DNA from: Sepiola atlantica
Taxonomy: Eukaryota; Mollusca; Cephalopoda; Sepiida; Sepiolidae
Length of the DNA stretch: 64,000 nt
Direction of reading: 5' to 3'
Assembly (NCBI GenBank): GCA_963556195.1
Contig: OY744517.1
Coordinates: forward strand, 87,001,714 to 87,065,713
Part shown: one piece after another, positions 33,710 through 46,365 of the stretch
Layout of the letters: every line of letters starts with the position of its first letter
Position numbering within the stretch: position 1 is the stretch's first letter
The notes under the pieces: model-generated
Seen by the model: the letters and a program-made list of their open reading frames with translations, nothing else
What the model was told of the DNA's origin: nothing
Databases searched by the model: none
Program-made: the position numbers and the translations under genes

Positions 33710-33713
<4 letters not shown>
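33540..33713 (+). mobile_element. Penelope-like element end (copy 1)
   Basis: Shares with 57300-57530 the order: CTGATTGGTTAA, TATATAAAAAC, a GAAGATTCCC/GGGATGAAA-type hairpin, CCTCTGTGTAGCTTAATT, ATATATTTTCATA, then (TA)n. A TATA box followed by a degenerate hammerhead fits the pLTR design of Penelope-like elements. Confidence 0.5.

Positions 33714-33773
<60 letters not shown>
33714..33773. repeat. (TA)n microsatellite
   Basis: Ends the Penelope-like segment. Confidence 0.97.
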
Positions 33774-33775
<2 letters not shown>

Positions 33776-35063
33776 AGCCCTCCCACAACAATATTTCTTG
33801 GGGTCACTGGTCTAACAGTAGGAAGGGGAATACACTCTTTTAGTCTTTGAATTCTAGGCCTGAAACATATAGCGGGATAAAAACACTAACCAATTTAAAA
33901 GTATCTATGAATACATAATATTAGAGTGTCTTAGAGTGGTTGGGTACATTAATGTAGGTAGGGATGGGAGGGGGATATTTAATCCAAACTATTTTTTCCA
34001 ATTCATGAATCACATTGATATTCTCACGAAAATAGCCAAAATCATTACCTCCAATAGTGATACATGCAGCAATTGTTGACCTCACCGTGATGGCCATGTG
34101 TAAGTTTTTTACTTAGATCATCTACCATAAAATTGGAAAAAAGACTACAACATAAAGAACAAGTAATGTGAGGCGGTAATTATGAATACAGAAAATAAAA
34201 ACTTATCTACATGATTATAGTATAATATAAAAGAGAAGCTTAGATGTCCAGAATAACCTGGGTTACCAAAATGTAATCGTTTAGAAGTAATAAAATAAAT
34301 AAAGGTTACCTATTAGTAAGTAACGGCATCCGACAGGAAAAATATCTAAAATAAATTAGTTTTGTTAGAAATATCGTAAATACCATAACTTTAACTGAAA
34401 TTCAAAAGTTTAGAATCTTGATATTTTAGAATTATACCCCATTATTAAGAGCACACAATTATACAAGGATTTTTTTACATACAGGTTAGAAAATGTATCT
34501 TAATTTTATTAGTAACCATTATGGTATTTTAACCAACTTAAATGTTAGGGAATAAGAGAAAAAACATTCAAATAGAATACATAATTTGTATTAACTCCAC
34601 ACTTAGTTTCGCACTCAAATTAAGTAAATAGATATTCGCAATATTACTGAAGTAAATTATGCAATGAGAATTATCTTTAGGTTAATTTAAGTATTTTGTA
34701 GATAAACAATAAGCATCACTTGCTTAAATAGAAGAATAAAACTAAATTAAATTAATGTTACTAACTGTGAATTGTGGTCAAAAGATGGCGGACTTCCGAG
34801 GGTCGAATATGAGTTAAAAGTTTCCTTTTGAACGTTTATCTATCATGTCACACTACGTTGTATAATTATTTTTAAATTAAGAACTTTTTATGTACTTTTC
34901 TGATGAGCGTGAGGTGGACGGATCCAATATTGACATAACAATGTTAGTTGGTTTACTTTAAGCAAAACGATTCGTAAAGTAATTTGCACTAAAGTGTATC
35001 TGTTTTGAAAATGTTTTGTAAGAAAAATAAAATCTTGGGTTTTCAAATATATAAATGAATTTG

Positions 35064-35065
<2 letters not shown>
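33774..35065. other. AT-rich stretch with one unassigned minus-strand frame
   Basis: A 58-codon frame at 33921-34097 (-) reads MAITVRSTIAACITIGGNDF and on. It is not recognised and is probably transposon debris. Nothing else seen. Confidence 0.4.

Positions 35066-35133
<68 letters not shown>
35066..35133. repeat. (TA)n microsatellite
   Basis: About 68 bases of alternating TA. Confidence 0.97.
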
Positions 35134-35136
<3 letters not shown>

Positions 35137-35533
35137 TAGAGCTCTAAACTATTATTAATTCTTGACCACTGATAATCACAACCGTCGTAAATTTAATTGT
35201 ATATCTATCATGTTTAGTCAGGATAATCCACTAAATTATCACCAACCCCACTAAATCAAAACGTAAAAGTACCGGTAATTTTTAAACAAAAAATATTTCC
35301 TATGAAAATGAAAATTATGTCTGTATTTTTTAAATACTATTAAGAAAATTTTATTTGGCTAGTAATTGATTGAAATTTTTAGAAAAATATTTGTTTATAA
35401 AATTAAAATTATAAAAAAATATACATAGTTTTAATTTAAACTTGATTTTCTCTTTGCAATTGAAAATAAATATTTTTATCTTTAATAAAAAAACACAAAT
35501 CTAAGTTAAACAAGGAAATAATGTGTGAATATT
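35134..35533. other. AT-rich non-coding stretch
   Basis: Nothing recognised. Confidence 0.5.
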
Positions 35534-35537
35534 ATCA

Positions 35538-36767
35538 TGTTGCATATTGTCCCCGAATGGGCCGTGGCAGTTCTCTTAAACCACTCTTCTCAAAATACGA
35601 AAACAATACGAAAGCTTAGAAGCGTTTTCAAACTTTTTAACACATTTCTTTAAGGTATTTTAAGCCTTTAAACTGCCAGTCCTTTTACACATTACTTTTA
35701 AAACACTTCTCGTTATTAAAACACTGCTTTCTTTAAACATTTCTTTTCAAGCATTTTTCTTTACATTAAGCATTGTTCTTTACATTAAACATTTTTCTTT
35801 ACATTAAAACATTTTTCTTTACATTAAAACATTTTACTTAAAATCATTGTTTTTATATTAAACATTTCGTTAAGCACATTTCTTTTTGAAACACTTTTCT
35901 CGTTAAAACATTGTCACAGTTTATCTCTTCAGTTTTTCAAATTAGATTCAAATTAAACATTGTTCACTTTAAACATAGTTCTTTTTAAACATCGTACACT
36001 TCTTTCTTTCTGTTTTAAATCTCTCAGTTTAACAGATTAGGACCCGAAAATGTTATGCACAAAAAGTTACCTTACAGTTTCTTTCGTCGTCTGGTCGTGT
36101 TCGCCATTTGTACCGGCGGTTTCATTGAGTCTCTGCCCGTGATCCATGCTGGTGGTCTTTGATCTGTGGATAAACTTTATAGACAGGCATGAGACAAACG
36201 CGGAGACGATTTTTCCTCACAGAGATTCGATTCTTTTATTCTGGACTTCTTGGTTGTGGGGAGGGGATGGTATCCATTCGTTCGCTCGATTCTGTACTTC
36301 ACTCATTCATACTTTTCGCTGTGAGATGCTACGATGCACTGGGATCTCTTCTGGATCTCATTCGAGATCCAGCTCATAACTCTTAGCCTGTTTCCTCATG
36401 GGGCCGCTTGCTTTCAGGACGAGCGGCTACATGGTTGATCTTCTCACTCTTAGCTCCCAGCGTTCGGTTTCAAAAACTCTCGTTTCTCACAAAGGAGGAG
36501 TGACGTCACAGATCCACACGTGCGACACTCATGCAAACACATTTCCTTCATTCATGTTTTCCGACTGTTTCTGACTCGAGATTCCCTGTGTGGGCGTCGA
36601 ATTTGTAACTTTGTTATGGTCTGACAAAAACATGATTGACTCATAACGGTCCCCTTCGGTGCATGTCAGCTTGACACGCACTCATTGTCTTCATTTGACC
36701 CAGCCATAATTCACACTAGCTAACTTAATCGTATCTAAAGTTATCGAGCCCCATCCATAATATAACA
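35538..36767 (-). mobile_element. Solo LTR, 1,230 bp, TSD ATCA
   Basis: Plus-strand start TGTTGCATATTG, end CATAATATAACA, with ATCA at 35534-35537 and 36768-36771. On the sense (minus) strand it begins TGTTATATTATG like the nested LTR at 14769-19651. It contains TGACGTCA near 36509 and an AATAAA upstream of it in plus coordinates (TTTTATT near 36235). A tandem-like TTTCTTTACATTAAACATT region at about 35730-35870 parallels the internal repeats of the nested LTR. No internal coding region remains. Confidence 0.87.
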
Positions 36768-36771
36768 ATCA

Positions 36772-37741
36772 TAAAGCTAAACAAAAATATATTTATATTT
36801 TTACACCTGAAAGAAATAGATATGATAATTTAAAGAATTTCAAAATATAATTATAAAATACTAGTTAACATTGTATTAAATAAAAGTTTTATAAGAAACA
36901 AATGTAAATTGATATAATAGAGGAGAATATTGTTTATTTTCCAATAGGATCATGAACACTTGATGAACTTCAAATTATAATTATATTTCTTTTTTTTCAA
37001 AGCTGTGTGTTTTGTAATAAATAACATCTTGATAAGAATCTCGTTGGCCATGTTTATTGTTTTGAATATTTTTTTGTTTTCAAAAAGGTTCTATCTTTTT
37101 TTTTGGTTTACCCATTATCATAGCTTTTTTTTTAATAATCCAATTTTGGCTATTTCTACTCCAATAAAGATTTTTTCATATCATCTTGGTGCATTTCGAT
37201 AATAAAGATTTTATTTTTATTTTTTTACACTGAATCGATTGTTTATTGAAATAAATTTCCATTTATCTTATTTTCCTCACGTAATAACAAAATATCGTTT
37301 TAAATCTCAAATCAAAAAGTAACCACTATAAAATATAATAAGTAAATGAATAAAATCAATGAATTTCAAAAGACATTTTTATTTCTATTTTTTATTTACT
37401 AATCGGTCAACGTTTATCAAGGCATAGGGGTCACTCGAGGATAAGGGTTAAAGAGATTGTCAGTTGGGCGATGATCGCCACCCTGAGATGCTTGGAAACA
37501 ATGGGTGGGCAAAAGGTTACTTCAGAAGAAATTGATTACCCAAGAAAAGGGATCAACAAGTATTTGTTTATATTAGACTTGAAGACGACCAAGTTGTAGT
37601 TAGTTGGGAAGCAATCTCATGGTATTTTGTTTTACAGATGAGATGTTCTAGGAAAGAAACTTTGTTCATGGAACTTCTGTTTGGTTTTTGGAACAGAGAG
37701 AGAAAGAGAGAGAGAGAGAAAGAGAGAGTGAGAGAAAGAGA

Positions 37742-37779
<38 letters not shown>

Positions 37780-38060
37780 AAGAGAGAGCGAGAGAAAATA
37801 AAGTTATTTGCTGTGGTTGTAGCTAGACGAGTTCTCGATGTCTATTTACTTCTTTCATATCTGTGTACATTGAACTATGAATAAGAATTACTTTGCCATA
37901 TGGCATAGGAGAGAGATATGTGTAGCAGAAGAGTACCATAATGTGAAACTGACAGAATAATTTGATTAGCTTTTCTAAGTTATGCTATTAGTAAAGAGAA
38001 AGAGAAAGCAAAGTTCTTTGGTATGATTGTAGCTAGGTGAGTATTTGCCGTGAATGTTTT
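36772..38060. other. AT-rich stretch with a (GA)n tract
   Basis: (GA)n at 37699-37799. No gene recognised. Confidence 0.5.
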
Positions 38061-38064
38061 ACAG

Positions 38065-38310
38065 GGGGGGGGGACAAGATTGAAGCCCAATTGAGCATCT
38101 ACCATGAACATAACGATGCAGTCGAGAGAAGCTAACAACATATCTTCTGTGTGAAAGAGGCTTTAGGAAAGAGAAGAGATCACCCCACTAGATTGTAAAG
38201 TCGGTTTTGTACTCTGTCTAGGCTAAAAAGAGTGTGTAGAGTGGCACCTCTTCAGATATGACAGCCGTACTCAATCTTGGGACGTATCTAGCTCTTATTA
38301 AATTTCTTTT
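38065..38310 (-). pseudogene. LINE reverse-transcriptase C-terminal remnant
   Basis: On the minus strand, RPKIEYGCHI, LFSLDRVQNRLYNLVG and LSHRRYVASLSRLHRYVHG are readable with frameshifts and stops. This matches the post-RT region of Jockey-type LINE ORF2 proteins. It is probably part of the same copy as 38796-39030, separated by the hairpin element and microsatellites. Confidence 0.6.
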
Positions 38311-38402
38311 AAAACACGATACACGCGGCGACTCACAACACTACATATTCGTAATTTTATATTATTAATTTATTATTAAATGAAAGAATACTGCCTAAAT
38401 AC

Positions 38403-38407
<5 letters not shown>

Positions 38408-38457
<50 letters not shown>

Positions 38458-38590
38458 GGATTGAATGACAGAATAAAATAAGAAATGAATCAGACTTTGT
38501 TAGATATCAAAGTTCACTCCTTGCTCTTGAACTTTGATATGTAATAAAGTCTGATTCATTTCTTATTTTATTCTGTCATTCAATCTATTA
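38408..38590. mobile_element. Hairpin element next to (TA)n
   Basis: Arms 38454-38516 and 38528-38590 are near-perfect inverted copies (ATTGAATGACAGAATAAAAT pairs with its complement), with an 11-bp loop and (TA)n on the left. Fold-back MITE-like. Confidence 0.65.
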
Positions 38591-38682
38591 TTATTAATGC
38601 TCTATCCACTATGTTGAGCTTTTTTTATCTTGATTGTTTACTAGTTAAAGATATTATTTATATCTTTGAAGTATCATCTTAC

Positions 38683-38709
38683 TCTCTCTCTCTTTCCCTC
38701 TCTCGCTCA

Positions 38710-38748
<39 letters not shown>

Positions 38749-38749
38749 C

Positions 38750-38792
<43 letters not shown>
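38683..38792. repeat. (CT)n(TA)n microsatellite
   Basis: CT-rich tract followed by two TA tracts separated by CATTA. Confidence 0.96.
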
Positions 38793-38795
<3 letters not shown>

Positions 38796-39030
38796 AGGTC
38801 GTATTTGACTCTTCTACAAGTCGAGGATTGCATCAGGAGTGAGGTACTTTTCTGGAGCGGTAGAATGATCTAACCATTTTTCCAGCGACCTTAGCAACAG
38901 ATTTGATGTAAGCCTTCCATTTACTACATAATAATATTATGGTGTACACCACTGATTGTATATGCATATAACTACGGATGCACACATGCAGCGTCACTAT
39001 TTGGACGTTTAGATGCACCATGAATCGATT
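38796..39030 (-). pseudogene. LINE remnant, upstream part
   Basis: The minus strand reads YIKSVAKVAGKMVRSFYRSR, then (after a frameshift) KYLTPDAILDL. It aligns with KYIEDTTKVAARKVGSLYRA in the LINE remnant at 51074-52040, so it is the same family. Confidence 0.6.
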
Positions 39031-39239
39031 TTTCACTGTTGTCTGATGGTTCTTCTTGGATTCTCTAAACTTTGGAAAATCCCTAATTTTGGAAAATCCT
39101 TAATTTTTGAAATAAATAAAGGATCATAAAATAATGAGAAAGTTTTAAATTATTTTTAAAAAAAATGAGAATTTACTAATTTGAGAAAATTATAAAATTT
39201 CAACATCTGTTTTGATGACCCCTTATTAATTTTCCAAAT

Positions 39240-39680
39240 TAAGTATAACCTAATAGGTCCTGTATTGTCTGCCAATCTCCAGTCCCTGTAACATCACCAC
39301 AGTGTTGCATCCTTGTTATTTTGTTTTACAAGTACTTCAACAGAATCTGCTCTTGCTGAACTTACTGCACTGGTACCTCCTCAACGAAAATACCCCGGTC
39401 CACCTGACTAGCAGCTAATCCCCCTTCATTGTAATTCCTAGATGATGGAAGATTTTTTACTTTAATAAAATCTTTCCTCAGACCGCCCTCTTTTGGAATT
39501 CCCTCCCTATTATCTGTATCCTTGACCGTACCAACATGCATAAATATAATGTGAACAAACATCTCACTGTCCATTTCCTTACTTAGGTTGCCTTCCCATA
39601 AATCTGGCTCCTATCACAGCAGCCCATTACGTTTCAGTGGCTATAAACCTTGTTTAAAGTGAGCAAAAGTAACAGATTTT
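39240..39680 (+). pseudogene. LINE 3'-end remnant
   Basis: Aligns with 51650-52040: LFYKYFNRICS, SLTVPTC and the 3' text CAGTGGCTATAAACCTTG. Multiple stops. Orientation is opposite to the two LINE pieces just upstream, so it is a separate insertion. Confidence 0.6.
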
Positions 39681-40146
39681 TAAAAAATACGAAAGTTAGA
39701 TAATATTCCAAAAAGTGGCGAAAAATATGTTCACGAAGCACCTATACGTCTAAATATCGAACATGATTTTGTGCAGCTTTAGTTTATATACATACACATG
39801 GTAACATGCAAGTCAAAAAGTATAATAAAATAGCACACATCTACTTGTTTGTTTGCGAAATGCACTGAGATTCTACAAGTTTATCACTATTCAGGTGCAC
39901 ACGTGAAAAATGGAACTATTTAAAATATAATAAAGCGATTTTATCATGATGAGTTCATTGTAAAGTAACACCCAATTGTCTACGACTCAGAAAGTATGAA
40001 ATCCTGTTGACAAACGAACATTATGTACAATTAAATAAAAACAGAAAATAGTGAAATTACTGTTGTCAGATGAAGAAACTTGGAAATTGAAATAAAAAAC
40101 AAATAACAATTATATAAAAATTAAATATATAACAAAATACTACTAT

Positions 40147-40196
<50 letters not shown>

Positions 40197-41897
40197 ATAA
40201 TAATAATAATAATAATAATACTAAACAATCGAATCAGCAAATGATGTCTCATACAATATTCTTGTATTCTATTCAGACGGTCAAAATTTAAAAAAAAACT
40301 TATTTGCACGGAGTTTCACCAATTACAAGTTAAACATTAGAGGCAATATTTGCCCATCCTTACATTAACAATTTAAAGTTAAAACTGAAAAAAAATAAAA
40401 TTAAATAAAAACATGTCTTAATAATTGCATCATTCTCTGCAAATAATTTCAATTCGCATCAACAGCTTTTTACTCAAATTGTCTTGCTAATTAAAAAGAA
40501 AATCAAATAGAAAAAAATAAATATTTTAGTGCATTTAATGTTTTCATTCTATGCCAAAACAATCTCATGTCACAGAAGAAAAAATATTATTTATCAAAAA
40601 TATTTAGATTTGAACAAATATAAGCTGAACATTTTTCATGCTTTATTGTCGATGTTGTAAATAATCAATATGGTTCCGATTTATACATTGTCTGATAGAG
40701 TTTTGAAATAAAACAAGATCTTTATAATATACAGTAAAATCAAAAGGGAAGCATGCATGGAGCGATTGATATTCGCCTAAGAAAAAATTATTTATGCTTT
40801 TTCAGGATACATGTTCCGAGGAAGAACAAAGTATTTATACATACAGCCATTGTCGGTAGGAGAAACGTACAAAATGTGCAAATACGAGTAAGCAAAGTGT
40901 ATGGGAGTAGAAAGCAGACACAGATATAGTGGATCAATAGATGGAGATGGAACGCGAAGTAGGCTGATAGTGGAAAGACAGCAAGAGAAAGAATATTGGT
41001 AGAGATGTAGAACAGTAGGAGGTAGGTATATTAGCAGATGATGCTGAAATAGTATGTGTAATATGGGAGTGGTGATTGTAAGATGGAATTTATTCTGAAA
41101 ATTAAGAAGCTAAGAGGGTGTATGTTAGTATTTCGGGTGGAGAAAAGGAAGCTACAAAAGTGTTTGTCTGATGTAGGGTAGGTAAATTAAGGTCATGATC
41201 AGAAGAAAAACTGTAGCTATTGTCGATAAAAATAGAGTTCTCCATAATTATTACGGCACGTGAAGGGTAAATTAAAAAAAATTTGGACGTTGCTCAATAA
41301 TATAGCTGATGTGTGGAATAAAAGCTGCTTCCATAAAGTGTCTGTAGTGTAATATGCTATGTGCGAATTTGATTATTGTGGGCTTAGTAAATTAAATTTA
41401 TGATTAAATTCAAGCATATGCGAAACAAAAAATATCAAAATGAAAATATAAATAGTTATATTCAATTCAACATTTTACATGTAAACTTTACAAAAATGAC
41501 AGCATTGAAAATTCTAACCGGAAATCCAAATTCATGAAATAAAGGCATAACAATGAAAAACAAATAAATGACTTTTCCTTTTGTTTTATTTAGCTGTTTA
41601 TTTGCTAATTCATATTAATTATTAATTAGGTTTTAAAAATTTACCAAAGATATGATAAGGATAACAATTCCACATTAAATGTTAATGGCATATGCATCTG
41701 GAAAAGGATTTCCGAATTATTTGAAGGATTTTACACATTGCAAAGAAAGGAATGTGTCCACAATTTGGCTCATGTCTCTGAAAAACTTACATAATGAAGA
41801 ACATAAGAAAAAGACATTAGATCTGGTCCAAGGTTTACAATAGAGTGACTGGACTTTCTAGCCTTAGTTGATTGCTGGTTGAAGAAAAGGGAACACT
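39681..41897. other. AT-rich non-coding stretch with trinucleotide repeats
   Basis: (TAC)n(TAA)n at 40137-40219. No gene, RNA or known repeat recognised in the remaining 2 kb. Confidence 0.5.
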
Positions 41898-41898
41898 T

Positions 41899-41944
<46 letters not shown>
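41898..41944. repeat. (TA)n microsatellite
   Basis: TA tract directly before the truncated LTR. Confidence 0.95.
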
Positions 41945-41948
<4 letters not shown>

Positions 41949-42445
41949 ACATAGCTACTCCTGCCTTGACCGCGGCAGTTCTCTCAAACCACTTAAACAA
42001 CTGGTTACGTTCCCAAAAAGGTTATGTTGCATACCTTAGATTTTCTTCTTTGCCGTATAGAGGGTTGGTCGTCTAGTGGATGAATTCTTTCTCTGTCGCC
42101 TTCCTGCCGTGAACCACACAATCTGTTGTCTGCAACAAAAGCCTCATGACGCACTCCAAAGACAAACTCCTCTTTAAATTTTCAACTTCAGTTTTTATTT
42201 GAAGCCTTAGTTATCAAATCAATTGGGAGTTATTCCTACGTCGAGAGAGAGCAAATTACTACTTTATCGTAGTTAGTAAACAATTATTTTCTAATCACTC
42301 GTGGAGGGAGGGGAAGAAATCTCACGCTTGCGTTTTTTACTTTTAGGGAAATATTTCCCTTATCTGTTGTAAACTACATTTTAGAAAGCACGTCTCCTCT
42401 GGTTCGCTCCCGAAACCCAACTGAACGAAATTCGCTTCTCACGAG
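41945..42445 (-). mobile_element. Truncated, diverged LTR
   Basis: Starts TGTTACATAGCTAC. GACCGCGGCAGTTCTCTCAA matches the solo LTR at 35538-36767, and GGTCGTCTAGTGGATGAATTC and ATTACTACTTTATCGTAGTTA match 1477-2130. It stops near 42445, before the region of the CRE site, so the U3 part is lost. Confidence 0.65.
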
Positions 42446-42493
42446 ATATAAAATATGAAACTAAAAGTATACTTTTAGTAGATAGAACCTATA

Positions 42494-42710
42494 GTGAAAT
42501 GGTTTAAGCTCAATATACGAGATAGAGCAATTATAAAGATAGATGAAAGAATTTTGGCTTTTCCACTGCCAACTTATCTATGTAATTCCTCTGATGGTAA
42601 GATTTTAATATTTGAAAAGCCTTGGCTTAAGGAAAGAATAATAAACATGTTTTTACCAAGTACACCTTGCATTGAACAATCGAAGTTGAAATAAATTTGT
42701 CATTGGTACA
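42494..42710 (+). repeat. Dispersed repeat, copy 1 (with a 66-codon frame)
   Basis: Matches 57780-57990 in inverse orientation (TACACCTTGCATTGAACAAT is shared). The 66-codon frame here (contains DERILAFPLPTYLCNSSDG) is not preserved in the other copy, so it is unlikely to be a gene. Confidence 0.6.
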
Positions 42711-42723
42711 TGTTTATCCCTCT

Positions 42724-42850
<127 letters not shown>

Positions 42851-43021
42851 GATTTTTCACTTAGAAGATATTTTATTCAGTGAAGACCGGGATTAGGCCA
42901 ATAAAAATAAGCTCGATGATACACGATTACAGGGTATAGAGCATTTATATGTGTTTTTTTGAAAGTTCACCAAAACATTTCGTTCACGAAATCATTCATC
43001 ACCCCAAAGTTTATTTATTTA

Positions 43022-43415
43022 TTCCATGAAAAATGCCAGTATACTGAAATCATATGCCCTTAATAGGGTTAAGATGAAAATTCATATACACTAAATGTAC
43101 AAAAGCAAAGAAATTCCCAAATTTTTACACTTTTATTGTCATTAAGGGTATGCGAGCACAACAGGGCTATGTATTTTACTTGTAGGAATTTTTCTTCAGC
43201 GCACCTCACACACTTCATCCACTCATGCATAGATATTTATACTGTAGTGATGTGATAATGAAATGGTTTGGTTGATATGTAGTCATACCCTTAATGACAA
43301 TAAAAGTGTAAACATTTGGGAATTTCCTTGCTTTTGTACATTTAGTGTATATGAATTTTCATCTTAACCCTATTAAGGGCATATACTTTCAGTGTACTGG
43401 TATTTTTCATGGAAT
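43022..43415. repeat. Internal fold-back with 131-bp arms
   Basis: 43022-43152 pairs with 43284-43415 (GGGTTAAGATGAAAATTCAT and its complement) around a 131-bp loop. Confidence 0.75.
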
Positions 43416-43880
43416 GTCACTACTTTTGTAAAGGTTATGCCTCAAGACAATGGTAATTTTTAAGTTTTTTTTTTAATTTTCTGGAAAACTAAGGTATATG
43501 GTAAACTGAAATTAAAATGCCATCAACTAGACCCTAAAACCTCTATCTCTGCCAAAAATCATCTGAATCCATCAAATAGTTGATGAGATACAGGGTGGCA
43601 CACACGTACTTACGTACACACGGATAACACAAAATCACTCCTGACCTTTTTGGATCTCTGGGTTGCCTTGACTAATGATGCTGAAATTCTACACACTTAT
43701 AGAACCTATCAAATGAAAATTTTGTGCAAAGTTTTAACTAATTTGGTTTATTGGTTTTTGAGTTATGAATGATCAAAGAAATGAGATTTCTAGCATAGGT
43801 CGTTTTTGAAGTCTATTAAGGGATAGAGCGCTGTCGCGCCTCCCTTGATTTATGAGATTTAGCAAAATTAAAGAGTTTTT

Positions 43881-43938
43881 TCCCTATACGTGTTTCTCTA
43901 CGAAGCAGGTCCTTGCTTGGCAGATCATCAGGGGAATT
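43881..43938 (-). ncRNA. Hammerhead-like core
   Basis: On the minus strand, CTGATGA (43925-43931) is followed by a long stem II (TCTGC/GTAGA, one mismatch, then AAGCA/TGCTT, loop AGGACC) and by GAAAC (43892-43896), then an AC/GT stem III and a GTA triplet. TTCCC/GGGAA can form stem I but lies two bases off the usual junction. The core is intact; the outer fold is non-standard. Confidence 0.55.
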
Positions 43939-44466
43939 ATGTACCTGGAACAAGAATTTCAACAACTGACAATCCCCAATGTGGTGTTGCCCTAATTGAG
44001 GTCATTTAAGAAGAGAACAGAAGAAAAAAGGAAAAGAGAAAAAAAAACTCTTATAAAAGTGGCTCATAAGATTTTTGCATTATGGTTGCTACTATGCAAA
44101 CCAACAAGAAATTAGTCCCAATACAGTCCAAAAGAAATAGGAACAATCTGCGAAAATACACCGCCTCATCAGGCGGCACAACGATGAAGGCATCCCCCCC
44201 CCCCAACAAAATGGTCAAACCACAATCCACAATTTAACGTTCCCAGCCACTGGTAGTGTGGTCATTCCGCATCTATTCCATCAGAAAAAAACACAGCATA
44301 AGCATCCGTTAAGAATGCATGTGGTCGTGCGTACCTTCTTTCTAGGGCTGACTTGCTCCCATTCGTGATAAACACACAACCTAAATAAACCTAAATAAAC
44401 TTTGAAAGGAAAAAAAGTATTTTGTGGTGATGAATGATTTCGTGAACGAAATGTTTTGGTAAACTT

Positions 44467-44519
<53 letters not shown>
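44467..44519. repeat. (TA)n microsatellite
   Basis: TA tract at the right end of the 1.5-kb element. A (CT)n tract follows at 44596-44630. Confidence 0.95.
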
Positions 44520-44520
<1 letters not shown>

Positions 44521-44725
44521 CAATAAAAGGTGAACCAAATAACTTACTTTAGTTTGTCTCTGGAAAATGTTATTGTGATAAAGGTGAGTACATCTCTCTC
44601 TCTCTCTCTCCCCCCTCTCTCTCTCTCTCCATTTAACATCACATTTCCCTTGTCATGGGGTCAGACGTGTTTTGATATTTCGCAAATTCGCTATCAAGTC
44701 CTCACGGTTCAGCAGGTCAACTGAC

Positions 44726-44917
44726 TTATCCAATTACTTGCTTCCAAGTTTTCCTTGACCGGCCAACCTTCATGCGATTCAAGACATCCATGCTTCTGTA
44801 GCGGTTTATCCATCTGATCTTTAAAAGACACTGCACTGCACATCTGTCATCTAAAATAATTGTAATCCTCATTATACTGCATTCAAACTCTAGTACAGTT
44901 AAGTCACTTTTATTCAT
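44726..44917 (-). pseudogene. LINE ORF2 C-terminal scrap
   Basis: The minus strand reads RMKVGRSRKTWKQVIG, like the VGRPRKTW motif common at the C-termini of RTE/Jockey LINE proteins. Short and isolated. Confidence 0.45.
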
Positions 44918-45678
44918 TTATTATTTAAAAAGGAATGAATGAGCCCATCTCTTATTCCTTATTCAGACTTAAACATTCTACAGTCTTCGTTTAGAAAGAG
45001 TGTGCATGTTTTTTTCTTTCATTCCCACAATTGTAAATTGCAAAATGATATCAAAACTATTTCAAAACATTCGCATTAACAATAATAATACTATCATATT
45101 ATATTTCTGGCAATACTTGTTAGACATGTCATTCTAGCAAATAATGTATTAGAAAACGTCTGTGCATATAAAGTTGGAAGTTAATGCGTATTGAATTAAT
45201 TAATGAATAGCCCTCTCCCTGAAAATCTATAAAACACGTGCTGATATAAACATCTGTTTGAATCTATTTCTGTGGTGTAAGTATTTTCTTTGCACATGGG
45301 TTTGTACTGCTGCAGAATGCACAGGCTGATATGTTTCCTTTTTTCACACCTTTTCTTATATAGATTTCATCTTGGGGATTAATATATTCTTTGGTAAGAA
45401 ATAAGTTGACAACAATTTTAACTTGAAACCGTATTTTATTTTATTAGACTAAATGGATCTCACATTCCTTAATTAGGTGTTGCTTTTGGACTATGTTCTT
45501 CTTAGTGCCATGTATATCTCAGGATATTACATGACGTGCGGCTTAACTAAAACTTTTGCAGCGACTAAATTAAATTAAAATGTTCAAATCTCCTACATAA
45601 TGCTGATAAATCAACTGTCAATGTTTCATATGATGCTAGTGTCATCTCTCAGCAATCATCCCAGTTACACGTGGAGAA
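44918..45678. other. AT-rich non-coding stretch
   Basis: Nothing recognised. Confidence 0.45.
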
Positions 45679-45682
45679 CTAT

Positions 45683-46361
45683 TGTTGGATAATGGCCCTG
45701 TGAGGCCGGACACATGTTGAAGTGGACGTATGTGTGGGGGATCGTTTGGTTTGGATTGCGCGATTTAGTGCGGGTGAACCCATACAACCGAGTGCAAAAT
45801 AAGGCTGTTCTCACAGTCGGAGCTTACAGGCGTTGACAGGGCCACCACGTTGACGAAACCTCAGGTCAAGGGTCAAGGTGCACCTGCACATAGGGGTTCT
45901 GTGACGTCACAGGCTTTTGTGTGGGAAACGGATTTTTGCCAGTCTGGTTTTTGGAAGCGAGCCGAACAAACGTATTTCTCTATGTAGTCCAGAAATGAAA
46001 AATGTGAATTTATTTCCCTAAGAGAATACAGGCATGAGATTCCTTCTCCCCCCTCCTCGAATGGCTAAGGACTTAAGCTAGGAATTAACTACGATAAAGT
46101 AGTATTTTGATCTCTCCCTCAATGTTAGTAAAACATCTCAAAGGGCGACGGTGGACTGATGCCTGAATAAAACTAATCAAAGTTTAAAAGATTGTTTGCC
46201 TCGTGAATCGTGTTGTGAAGTTTTTGTTGTAGACACAGCGGACGGTGATGTTCAAGGCAGTATAGAAGCGAAGAAAGAACTCAACCACTAGACGACATCG
46301 AGACGACACCTCTCCATGCGACGAAATAGAAAAGATACGAGAAATTAAATACTATGCAACA
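45683..46361 (+). mobile_element. Solo LTR, 679 bp, TSD CTAT
   Basis: Begins TGTTGGATAATG and ends ATGCAACA, with CTAT at 45679-45682 and 46362-46365. Inverse copy of 1477-2130. TGACGTCA near 45902 is upstream of GAATAAAA near 46169, which supports plus as the sense strand. Confidence 0.87.
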
Positions 46362-46365
46362 CTAT

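Larger units (their letters stand above)
42962..44467. mobile_element. 1.5-kb element with 48-bp terminal inverted repeats
   Basis: Termini 42962-43009 and 44420-44467 are reverse complements (TTCGTTCACGAAATCATTC and its complement). Inside are a second long inverted repeat (43022-43415) and a hammerhead-like core. (TA)n follows the right end. No transposase is seen. The terminal text has a GATGA...CGAAATG pattern reminiscent of degenerate Penelope-like hammerhead ends, so a Penelope-like origin is possible. Confidence 0.6.

Noticed and set aside
44160..44200. Another hammerhead (CGCCTGATGAGGCG on the minus strand)
   Set aside because: CTGATGA is present in a palindrome, but no GAAA follows at stem II distance.
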